Shown: positions 21,202 to 31,561 of the stretch, piece by piece
How the letters are laid out: each line of letters begins with the position of its first letter
How positions within the stretch are numbered: the stretch's first letter is position 1
Assembly (NCBI GenBank): GCA_037176885.1
Contig: JAWWNJ010000243.1
Location: 124,001 to 188,000, forward strand
Reading direction: 5' to 3'
Source: Favolaschia claudopus
Taxonomy: Eukaryota; Basidiomycota; Agaricomycetes; Agaricales; Mycenaceae
Length of the DNA: 64,000 nt
Made by a program: the position numbers and the translations under genes
The notes under the pieces: generated by a model
Seen by the model: the letters and a program-made list of their open reading frames with translations, nothing else
Database searches by the model: none
Told to the model about the DNA's origin: nothing

Positions 21202-23194
21202 ATGGACGTCGACTACCTCAGACTCGCTACCTATGGCTCTGCGGCCCTTATGGGCGCGTACGTCCTCAAGTCGTTATTCTCTTCGTCACCAGTACGCCGA
21301 ACAACTCCTGTTTTTGCCTAAATAACATCCGCACAAATAGCTTGACTGTATACCCGCCATTGGTCCTTCGGGCACATTCTCCTCGTATATTGGGGCGTAC
21401 AAATTTCTCGTACATGGCAAAGAGATGATCGACGAGGGATATGCAAAATATCGCGTGTTCCGGGTGCCTTTGATTCACCGCTGGGATGTCATCATCAGTG
21501 GGAGAGAACTCGTGGAAGAATTGCGCGCGTCGAAGGAGGAGGAGTTGTCTATTCGTGAGGCTTTTAATGAGGTACGTTCCTTGTTGTTACACTTTCGCCA
21601 TCATGGAAGACGTCGATTCAGATTCTGCAAACCAATATGACCATGGGACCGAACATACTTGGGAACCCGTACCACATCTCGGTAACGCGAGTGGGGATGA
21701 CGAAAAACCTCGAGCTTCGCTTCGACGAGGTCAGAGACGAGATCATATGCACTTTCCAAGATCACCTCAAGTTGGAGGGTAATGGTGAGTTTGCGCAACG
21801 CTTCTGGTTCTGCTCGGTCCGAACGTTGGTCAGAATGGAAAGCTATACCCGCTCAAGCTACAGTCATGCAAGTCATTTGTCGAACAGGCAACAGACTTTT
21901 CGTCGGTTTGCCTCTATGTACGGTGTTGACCATATTGTCGCCTCAAGCGATTTTGATTTTGTCCTTTTCATCTAGGTCGCAATACGGACTACCTCAACAT
22001 GAACTTTGAATTCACGCTCAGCGTCGTTATGGCCGCTCAGATGATTAACATCCTCCCTGGTTTCCTTAGACCGTAAGCATTCTCTCCCTGCTTCGATTCA
22101 GGCCTGATCCGTTTCAAGAATTTTGGGTCCCCGGATTTCACCTCTGAAGAAATATTTACGGCGGGCTGACAAACATTTGAGCGCTCTGGTAACGGAGAGA
22201 GTGCAAATGGAGGAGGAACACGGCAATAATTATCCTGGACGACCGGTAAGTGTTGGTCATCCACACTTCCGATTCTCATTAATGATATGTTTGCTCAGAA
22301 TGATTTAATCAGTTGGCTTTTGGACGTGGCCGAAGGTGAAGAACGCACTGTGCCTGCGCTAGTACAGCGCATCTTGGTCATCAATTTCGGTGCTGTCCAC
22401 ACCTCTGCGAATGTGTGTCCAATTAGGTTCCTAACATGCCCGAAATTTGACGGCCGTTTCCTTAGACATTTACCCATGCACTTTACAATCTCGCTGCTTT
22501 CCCGGCTTCGGTGGAGGAAATGCGCGAGGAAGTGGACAGAATAGTGAAGGAAGAAGGCTGGTGCAAAGATTCTGTGGCGAAAATGCACAAGGTGGACAGT
22601 TTCCTGCGGGAATCCCAACGATTCAGCGGAAACAGCGTCAGTCGGTATCGGTCTCCTTGTTTCTATTCCTTGCGATGCTCACACTGTGACCTACGCAGCA
22701 TCTATGGGCCGAAAAGTGGTAAAGTCGGGCGGCTTTACATTTTCCGATGGAACCACCGTGCCTGAAGGGTACTTCATAAATGTTGCCACTGGGCCGACAC
22801 ATGCTAATCCTGGTAAGTGTTTTTGATAGAGGCGTCAACTAGCTATTCTCTAACTCGTCCATCTGAAGATGTGTATCCGAACCCGGACGAGTTTGATGCT
22901 CTACGCTTTTATCGCTGGAGATTGGAGGAAAAAGAAGACTCGCTACGACATCAGTTTTCAGCGACTAATCTGGATTATCTCTCGTGGGGACACGGGCGCC
23001 ACGCGTGCCCTGGGCGATTTTTCGCATCAACAGCGTTGAAGACCATGCTTGCGCATATCCTGGTGACCTACGATGTCAAGCTGGAGGATGAGAGCGCGGG
23101 TCGCCCCCCCAATCAGTGGTTTGCTGCGATTTGTATACCCAACGGAGCAGCGAAAATCCTGTTCCGCAGGCGTCAATCTGGTGAAACGAGATAG
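21202..23194 (+). CDS. Cytochrome P450, tandem copy 1
   Basis: Agaricomycete P450 of the type often labelled ent-kaurene-oxidase- or CYP512-like; substrate unknown. The N-terminus (MDVDYLRLATYGSAALMGAYV) forms a membrane anchor. Then come LDCIPAIGPSG, YKFLVHGKEMIDEGYAKY, VIISGRELVEELRASKEEELS, QVICRTGNRLFVGLPLC, the I-helix region INFGAVHTSAN-TFTHALYNLAA, VDSFLRESQRF (ExxR), DVYPNPDEFDALRFYRW and the haem loop YLSWGHGRHACPGRFFAST. It ends with AICIPNGAAKILFRRRQ at 23194. About nine short introns; all junctions I tested keep frame, including one at about 22637 with a GTCGGT donor, so the gene looks intact. It has a close tandem paralogue 500 bases downstream in the same orientation. Confidence 0.9.
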
Positions 23195-23697
23195 CCCTTT
23201 TATCTCAGTTGATTGAGCCTATCCACTGTATATCTGTATTCTGTTTCACCGCCGCAATGTTGTTGTTTTTAGCTAGCCAGGTACTCAATACTTCCGACAT
23301 CGGATCTGGGTACTTCGGGCTGCAAGCTGCTGAATAGGCTGCAACGAGCATCTGCTGGCATCAAAACTGCAAAAAATATTTATACAGCAAATTGACGGCA
23401 AACATTGACCAAAGATGCGAGAGCGTAGCGAGATGCAGTGTGGGAGGCCGACTACTGCACTGGGATGGTGAACGCGCTTGAACGCGGCCTCCGTTGCTAA
23501 TTATGCGCAGCATCACCGCGCGACTCGGGGCAGACGATTTGAAATTCAATCGTTCCCGTTTTGGACGAGATCGCCGCTGGATCGTCTCTTTGATCCCCGG
23601 TTCCTGTTACCGCATTCAGTTTCGCTGAATTCAATGTTTTCAAAATCGTCGGGTAAGTCCTGGGTGCTTTTGTAGTCTCATTGGGCCTCTTTCGACC
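23195..23697. other. Spacer between the tandem P450 genes
   Basis: Holds the 3' UTR of copy 1 and promoter of copy 2, about 500 bases. I see no coding region or obvious remnant of a third copy. Confidence 0.5.
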
Positions 23698-25860
23698 ATG
23701 GACGATGTCAAGGTTCTCTCTTTCTACGGCCTTGCCAGTGCCGCTGGCGTGTATGTCATCTTCAAGGCGTTGTCGGGGCCAAAAGTACGTATGGGGGCTC
23801 ATCCCGAAGCACGAAGCACTAATTCGCCCGCCAGCTGGATGATATTCCTGCCCTTGGGTCCTCGAACGCCCTCCTATCTTTCCGTGAGGTCTTCAGGTAC
23901 ATATTCGGGGCCAAAGAGTGAGCAGACGCTTGAGGGATAACCCTGTCTCAAAACCGTGCAAGAAACTGACGCGACGCGCGCCAGGCTATGTCAAGAAGGA
24001 TACGCAAAGTATCCAGACAGCATGTTTAGAGTGCCTAATGTGGACCGCTGGAATGTCATGGCTACAGGCCATACGCTCATGGAAGAAATTGCGACCGCGC
24101 CGGAAAGCGAGCTTTCGTTCTATCAGTCGATTAACGAGGTGAGTTCGCGTTCTTGCACGCGTCTTTTATACGATAGTTCATTCTTCTACATCTTTAGTTT
24201 TTGCAAACTGGTTATACGATGGGGTGGGGAATCGTCAATGACCCGTACCACGCGGATGTCGTGAAATCCTCGATGACGAGAAATTTGGGCGTTCTGTTCC
24301 CCGAGGTTCGAGACGAGATCATTGTCGCCTTTGACGATGTATTGCCGCTCCATGACAAAGGTGCGTCTCTTCTGCATGAGTCCAGGTTACGCGCTCAAAC
24401 ATTCGTGTGGTGTTGTAGAATGGCTGACGGTTCCTGCGTTCGACACGATGATGCAGATCGTTTGTCGAACAAGCAACCGCCTCTTCGTTGGACTGCCTCT
24501 CTGTGCGTTCCGCATCTGTGCTTCACAATACGATGTTCCGCTCTGAGACCGCATAACTTTAGGCCGTGATGCTGATTTTATCAAGCTGAGCATCGACTAT
24601 GCGATGGACGTTATCATTGCTGGTCAATTAATCAACGTCTTTCCGTGCGCAGACACTCTTCTTTTGAACCAGTTACATCGAGCTGATTTTTTTTGCAGGG
24701 CATTCCTGAGGCCGTGAGTCCTTTGTCGTTTGGCCGCGGCAATTTCTGATAAGTTACGCGCAGAGCTGTTGGACCACTGCTTTCGCCGCGGAAGAAAATT
24801 CTGCGCCGTGCAAGCAAGCACTTGACGCCTATTGTTGCGGAGCGATTTCGGAAAGAGCAGGAGCTGGGAGAGAAATACGCAGATCGACCGGTGAGATTGG
24901 ACTGTCTTTATAATGAGATTTCAGTCTGACCACGAATATTTAGAATGATCTCATAACATGGCTAATGGACGCAGCGAAAGGGGACGAGCGTACGGTTTCT
25001 GCCATTGTACAGCGCGTTTTGTTTGTCAACTTTGCCGCTGTTCGGACATCCACCGACGTATGTACGAATGATGGAATTATTTATTCGATGTCTCACCGTT
25101 ATCTACAGACTTTCACGCACGTATTATACGACATTGCTGCCTATCCTCATCACGTCGAAGAATTGCGCGAAGAGGTTGAAAACGTAGTTCGGAAGGAAGG
25201 CTGGACGCGAGCATCGCTGAACAGGATGTATAAAATCGACAGTTTCCTCGCTGAATCTCAGCGGTATTGGGGGATTGGGACGCGTACGTATATGTGCTTT
25301 GTCCTCGATCTCTTTGCTAAATTTTGTTTCAGTTTCGTTAGGCCGTAAAGTGGTCAATAAAGATGGCTTCACGTTTTCCAATGGCACTACATTGCCATAT
25401 GGGACGTATTTACATTCCCCGATGTGGTCTGTACACCATGATCCTGGTATGACATCGGCTTAGCGTCTTTCCTCTTCGATTTTGACTGGGCGTACAGAAA
25501 TATACCCTGACCCGGAAGTGTTCGATGGCTTCCGATTCTCAAAACTGCGCCAGTCGGAGGAGGTTGGGTCTGCGAAATACCAGGTCATCACGACCACTTT
25601 GGATTACCTGCCGTTCGGCCATGGAAGACATGCCTGCCCTGGGAGATTTTTCGCTGCAGTGGTAAGTTGCTGGTCGTATTGTTTGGCATCTGCCTTCTGA
25701 CTTGGAATCGAAGGAGTTGAAAGCCATGCTTGCCCACCTGGTTCTGAACTATGATGTGCAGTTTGTGGATGGGAAGCGACCAGCAAATCAATATATGGCT
25801 TCGGCTTGTCTGCCCGACAGCTCAGCCAAGATTATGTTTAGGCGCAGGCATAGGGATTGA
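23698..25860 (+). CDS. Cytochrome P450, tandem copy 2
   Basis: Close paralogue of the upstream P450 with the same block order: anchor MDDVKVLSFYGLASAAGVYV, LDDIPALGSSNALLSFREV, LCQEGYAKYPDSMFRVPNV, ELSFYQSINE, VCRTSNRLFVGLPLC, VNFAAVRTSTD-TFTHVLYDIAA, IDSFLAESQRYWGIG (ExxR), EIYPDPEVFDGFRFSK and the haem loop YLPFGHGRHACPGRFFAAV, ending CLPDSSAKIMFRRRH. It carries introns that copy 1 lacks: one at about 24647-24698, which creates a 15-base exon at 24699-24713, and one at about 25663-25713 between FFAAV and ELKAML. All junctions examined keep frame, so the gene appears functional. Oxygenase chemistry is known for the superfamily; the substrate is not deducible. Confidence 0.9.
24699..24713 (+). 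other. 15-base exon in P450 copy 2
   Basis: Between acceptor TTTTGCAG and donor GTGAGT. It encodes the middle of an FPAFLRP block that is uninterrupted in the upstream paralogue (LPGFLRP). Confidence 0.7.
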
Positions 25861-26432
25861 GCAGTGGAGGGACAGAGAGCTATGTATGTATATCTATATT
25901 CTACTTACTTACAATACCCTATGGAGGAAACGGATGATGTGGATGTATCACGGTCTTGGCTTGGTCCAGACTTCAACCGGATTAGGTCGACCTCGTCCTA
26001 TGACGCCCGATTTGGCAATTTAGATAGTGCGTCTTGATTGTGAACTCGAGCTTGTTGTTTTTTGCCCTCTACAAAGTATTCGTCGAATCGTCTGTCCTTG
26101 AGGCATCTCTGCAACATCTCTGTACAAAGTTCGAACTAAATATCCTGGACTGGCGTACATCCGAACGAGCGCTATAGTCAGATACGTGAATTTGAAATGA
26201 CGAAGCTTGGACGAGAGGGAATTCTATCAATTCAACAGACACTCGACCTTTTCAGCAAAATTTTGAAGCAGCCAGAGCAGGACGTTGAGCAAGGAGTTTT
26301 GTCGGTCCAAACGGCATATTCCGTGCCGAATTGATTGCCGGAAACAGCTATACAGTGCCCACGCTTGTCAATCCAACTAATTTCCATTCGTCTCTAACTC
26401 TTCCCTCCCCGTCGCCGTCGCGCTCCCTCAAG
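25861..26432. promoter_or_regulatory. RPL3 upstream region with pyrimidine-rich leader
   Basis: About 570 bases separating P450 copy 2 from RPL3. The last 50 bases before the RPL3 start (26383-26430) are strongly CT-rich, as in many ribosomal-protein leaders of basidiomycetes. No coding frame seen. Confidence 0.45.
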
Positions 26433-26496
26433 ATGAGGTCCGTCTTGGTTCTGTATCGTGAATCTGTACTGATACTCCCTTCATAGTCACCGTAAA
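26433..26496 (+). other. 5-base and 10-base first exons of RPL3
   Basis: ATGAG (26433-26437) and TCACCGTAAA (26487-26496) are separated by a 49-base intron and followed by a 55-base intron. Only this splicing restores the universal MSHRKYEAPRHG start of uL3. Confidence 0.85.
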
Positions 26497-27932
26497 GTCT
26501 GTCGAGTTTTCCAGGTCGCCTCTTGTTTTTTCTAAATAATCTCTCTCGCAGTATGAAGCGCCCCGCCACGGTTCCCTCGGTTTCCTGCCCAGGAAACGCG
26601 CCGCCCGCCACCGCGGCAAAGTTAAGTCCTTCCCCAAGGTGCGTTGGTTGGCATTGTCAGCGCCGTCCTTGAGTAAATCGTTGCACCTCTGTAGGATGAC
26701 CCCAAGAAGCCCGTGCACTTGACTGCTGTTATGGGTTACAAGGCCGGTATGACCCACGTTGTCCGTGACCTTGACCGTCCGGGTTCCAGTACGTTTCGTG
26801 GATTTTTGCAGCAGCAAGCGCGTCCTAACTTTTCTCTCCAGAAATGCACAAGAAGGAAGTCGTCGAAGCTGTCACCATCGTCGAGACCCCGCCTCTCATT
26901 GTCGTCGGTGTTGTCGGCTACGTCGAGACTCCCCGTGGCCTGCGCACCCTCACCACTGTCTGGGCATCCCACCTTTCCGACGAGGTCAAGCGGAGATTCT
27001 ACAAGAACTGGTACCGCTCAAAGAAGAAGGCCTTCACCCGGTACGCCAAGAAGCACGCCGAGGACAACGGCAAGTCTGTTACCCGCGAGCTGGAGCGTAT
27101 CCGCAAATACTGCACCGTCGTTCGCGTCCTCGCCCACACCCAGATCCGCAAGACGGGTCTCTCACAAAAGAAGGCGCACCTCATGGAGATCCAGGTAAAC
27201 GGTGGCTCCATCCCCGACAAGGTCGAGTTCGCGCACGGCCTGTTCGAGAAGCCGATCGATGTTTCCTCTGTCTTCGAGCAGGACGAGAATGTGGATGTTA
27301 TTGCCGTCACCAAGGGTCACGGATTTGAGGGTGTTACGCACCGATGGGGCACCAAGAAGCTGCCGCGGAAGACGCACAAGGGTCTGCGTAAGGTCGCTTG
27401 TATCGGTGCATGGCATCCGTCGAAGGTCATGTACTCTGTTGCCCGTGCCGGTCAAAGTGCGTCCAACTGCCTTTTCACTTTTGTGCCGTTTATACTTACG
27501 CTCGCGACTAGACGGATACCACCACCGTACGGAGCTCAACAAGAAGATCTACCGTATCGGCCTTGCTACTGACGACGCCAACGCCTCAACCGAGTCCGAC
27601 GTGACGAAGAAACTCATTACCCCCATGGGTGGCTTCCCGCACTATGGTATCGTCAAGAACGACTTCCTGATGCTCAAGGGCTCGATACCTGGAACCAAGA
27701 AGCGTGTCATCACCATCCGCAAATCCTTAATGGTACACACGTCGCGTCGTGACCTCGAGAAGGTCCAATTAAAATTCATCGACACGTCGTCGAAGTTCGG
27801 TGTATGTCCTTTCTTCCTATGTTATCGTTTTGAGTATCGTCTGACCACAAATTCATTCCACAGCACGGTGCTTTCCAGACTTTCGAGGAGAAGGCGGCGT
27901 TCTTGGGTGTACTCAAAGTCAAGTCGCAGTAG
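26433..27932 (+). CDS. RPL3: 60S ribosomal protein L3 (uL3)
   Basis: Core large-subunit protein near the peptidyl transferase centre. Seven exons: 26433-26437, 26487-26496, 26552-26638, 26695-26788, 26842-27456, 27512-27801 and 27864-27932, 1170 bases (389 residues). The first two exons are only 5 and 10 bases and together with the third encode [21 protein letters not shown]. Conserved text includes [71 protein letters not shown], the tip region [36 protein letters not shown] and [13 protein letters not shown]. Codon choice is strongly C/G-ending compared with neighbours, consistent with high expression. Confidence 0.97.
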
Positions 27933-28237
27933 ATTTTGTCTGTATCGTACTATGCATAGGCCATGTCACACACACCCATCCACTATTCATGCTATGCTTT
28001 TGCTCGTCGGATTTCCCGAAATTTTGCACCTGAACGAGTGGATTACGTCAGTGACGCGGTCAAATCTGTGTCAACAAAAAAGTTGGTTAAGCGCGTCCAA
28101 CACCGTGACGTCGAGAGTCCAGGGAACGCCAGCGTAGCCGCAAAGCGAAGAGGTTTTCGTTTGGCTTGTGGGCCTCTTCTCTCTCTCTCTCTATGTAGCT
28201 TCTTTCCTCAACGAATTTTTCAGGATGACTGTAGTTG
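27933..28237. other. Intergenic region RPL3 - PPR gene
   Basis: 3' UTR of RPL3 and promoter of the PPR gene. It holds a (CT)n run at 28178-28192. No gene seen. Confidence 0.5.
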
Positions 28238-30082
28238 ATGATCAGAGCGTCTTCGCTGGGCATTGCACTCAATCCAGCTCGTTGCGCTCGTCGTACACCG
28301 TTTCTATCATGCAAAGCCAGCAACTACCCTCCCGCCTCTTTCCACGACGACGGAAATTCCGAAAACCGGCGCCCGAGGGAAGATTCACTCAGTCAATCGA
28401 CGAGCTCTGGGAACTCTCAGTTTTCATCAGAAGACAGTCCTGCTGCTGCTGCGAGAACACTTCCACCAAAATCTCTCAACTTTCAGCTCCCCGACCCGGT
28501 ACCCGTGCGGTCTTTCATGCCGCAGTACTTCATCCGCCAGCGCACCGGAGACTATCCCGGCGGGAAATCCTGGCGCAAACTTCCCCTTCCCGTCATCCAT
28601 CCAAAAGTCGTCAAGTATGGCCAGCCCGTCCTTGCCGGGCGCGGAGCGTCGCCGTTCTACGACGACGCCTTCGAAGACCTCGACCTGACGCTGCTCTTCG
28701 ATGTCGAGCAGTCGAAATTCAAGAACGTCGACAGGGTCGCGTGGCGGCGCGACCTCCTGCGCGTTCTCGGCAACACGCAGTCGCACGAACAAGGCTGGCT
28801 GGCGTACCATGCCCTTGTCTCCGTGCCCTATTCCATCCCCCACCGACATCTCGACCGCCTGGTGCGTCTCATGGCGCGCGAACAGACGAAGACGCGCGAG
28901 CTGTTCCAGCGTCTGCTTTCCGTGCTCACGTCGATACATCGGTCGGGGTGGAAGATCGAGCTGTACCAGTGGAATGCGTTAATTGACAATGCGGGCAAGG
29001 GGTTCCGCAAGGCGACAAGGGAGGATTACAAGCGCGCGTTTGATATGTTTAGCGATCTCGTTTCGTGGAAGACGCCGGGCACCGCGATGTCCTCGACGGA
29101 TTACAGGCTGGACGAGGTGGTCGCGGATAACCCGCTCCCCGATATATTCACTTATACGACGCTCATAAATCACGCTGCCGCGCAGAGGAATAGGGAGACG
29201 CTTATGCAGACGACGTCGCTGTTTACGGCGTCTGGTCTAAAGCCGAATAGGATCACGCATTTGGTGCTGCTCAAGTTCTATTCGAATGCGCAGACGCTGG
29301 ATGGGGTGCGCGCGAGTTTGCAGAGGATCAGGCAGAATGGGATGGAACTGGGGCTTGATGCGCTCAATGCTACGATGTGGGCGTTCTCCCGCCATAATCG
29401 CCCCGATATTGCCATGAAGATATATCGCATTCTGCGACACAACAAGCAGCCCGAGACGTATCTTGGCCCGAACGACGTGGACTCGGTTCGGCGCGCGCTG
29501 TCGAACGAGTGTATTGATATTCGCGCGGATGTGGTTGCGAATGAGGTGACCTATACGACGGTGATTCAGATCGTGGCGTACCACGGGAACCTGCATGCGG
29601 CGCTCACTGCGTTCAGCGATATGTTGACTGCGGATAATGTGGAGATTGGGGCGAGGATGTATCGCGACGAGCTTGGGCGGTTGAAGCCTTCGTCGTATTC
29701 TCCGACTCTTCCTATATTTCGGGCGTTGTTCCTGGGGTACGCTCGACATGGTGTGGCCAACGCACCGGCTGGTGCCTCGCATCCGTGGGTGCTGGAAAGT
29801 CTCAAGGCGCTGTTTGAAGTTTTCCTTGCATTGCCGGAGTATATCCGGCCCTCGACTTCGACGGTTTACTGGGCGATGATTGGGTTTGACAAGACTAGCG
29901 GGCAAGACCGGGAGCTGCTGAGAACGGTGTGGATGCGTATGGAGGAGCGCTTTGGCGGGGGTTGGGGCGCGGGGGAACATCGACTGCAGCGTATACGCCG
30001 GACGCTGTTCGGTGCGGACGATCCGGGTGCTACTGATTCACACAGTGGAGAGGAGGAAGAAGAAGACGAGGAAGAAGGCTAA
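28238..30082 (+). CDS. Pentatricopeptide repeat (PPR) protein, probably mitochondrial
   Basis: Intronless gene for a 614-residue protein. The N-terminus is Arg/Ser/Ala-rich without early acids (MIRASSLGIALNPARCARRTPF), consistent with mitochondrial import. The middle holds helical repeats with PPR-like text: YQWNALIDNAGKGFRKATRE, PDIFTYTTLINHAAAQRNRE, KPNRITHLVLLKFYSNAQT, LDALNATMWAFSRHNRPDIA, NEVTYTTVIQIVAYHGNLHAA and SPTLPIFRALFLGYARHG. PPR proteins bind organelle RNA; this one's target cannot be read from the sequence. The C-terminus is a Glu/Asp run (30048-30078). Lack of introns is unusual beside intron-dense neighbours, though PPR genes are often intron-poor. GC content is high throughout. 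Confidence 0.82.
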   Translation: MIRASSLGIALNPARCARRTPFLSCKASNYPPASFHDDGNSENRRPREDSLSQSTSSGNSQFSSEDSPAAAARTLPPKSLNFQLPDPVPVRSFMPQYFIRQRTGDYPGGKSWRKLPLPVIHPKVVKYGQPVLAGRGASPFYDDAFEDLDLTLLFDVEQSKFKNVDRVAWRRDLLRVLGNTQSHEQGWLAYHALVSVPYSIPHRHLDRLVRLMAREQTKTRELFQRLLSVLTSIHRSGWKIELYQWNALIDNAGKGFRKATREDYKRAFDMFSDLVSWKTPGTAMSSTDYRLDEVVADNPLPDIFTYTTLINHAAAQRNRETLMQTTSLFTASGLKPNRITHLVLLKFYSNAQTLDGVRASLQRIRQNGMELGLDALNATMWAFSRHNRPDIAMKIYRILRHNKQPETYLGPNDVDSVRRALSNECIDIRADVVANEVTYTTVIQIVAYHGNLHAALTAFSDMLTADNVEIGARMYRDELGRLKPSSYSPTLPIFRALFLGYARHGVANAPAGASHPWVLESLKALFEVFLALPEYIRPSTSTVYWAMIGFDKTSGQDRELLRTVWMRMEERFGGGWGAGEHRLQRIRRTLFGADDPGATDSHSGEEEEEDEEEG

Positions 30083-30172
30083 TCCTGCGATGCGATGCGA
30101 TTGGTCCCAGTGATATTACAGAAAGATGATTCTACACGATATGGAATTGTGTTGTGTGTTGCCCAGAGAAAT

Positions 30173-31041
<869 letters not shown>

Positions 31042-31561
31042 GGAGGTAACTGTAATGAGTGGAAGCTATTTGATCGCGGTGTTGACCGACCATTGTGATT
31101 GCTTACAACCGCCGCGTCACTTTACCTGAACACTCCTAATTCGATTCCGTTTCCCCTGCCTTGGTTCTCCGAGATTTCCTCAAGTCTTTCCCCGCATTGT
31201 CTTTTGAAAACGCCACAATGACCCAGGGTGACTGGTGGATTTAATATTTCGAGGATACACGGGCTCCGAGTAGTACATTCTCCATGAAACGAATGCGAAA
31301 CGCCGACACAATCGCAATGACATTGAGCTCTGTCCGAGATGCTTTCTGATTGAGAGGAGTGCTGTCGTCGGCTCGGCCCGAATGTCCGATGCATCCACGT
31401 GATATGGCGACTTGCTCTGTGCTTTTCCTTTTCGTTTTGCCCGCCGTCTGCGGCCTTTGAGGCCCTTTGACTCTCCTCTACATCCCCCCAATCCTTCTTC
31501 TACCCCGCCCCCACCATTCCCCTTCACTTACCGCCTCGTACCGCCCCCACTTTCACCCAAC
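31042..31561. promoter_or_regulatory. Bidirectional promoter region AMMECR1 - Rab
   Basis: About 520 bases between two divergent starts. The 70 bases before the Rab start are very C-rich and pyrimidine-rich (31470-31560). No coding region supported. Confidence 0.45.

Noticed and set aside
21202..23194. Apparent frameshift near 22637 suggesting a P450 pseudogene
   Set aside because: Using the donor GTCGGT one base-triplet later than the first GT restores the frame and matches the junction in the tandem paralogue.
26713..28137. Long plus frames of 161, 189 and 311 residues overlapping RPL3
   Set aside because: Out-of-frame readings of the highly GC-biased RPL3 exons.
29237..29980. 247-residue frame on minus under the PPR gene
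   Set aside because: Antisense shadow in a GC-rich single exon; Arg/His-rich with no family features.
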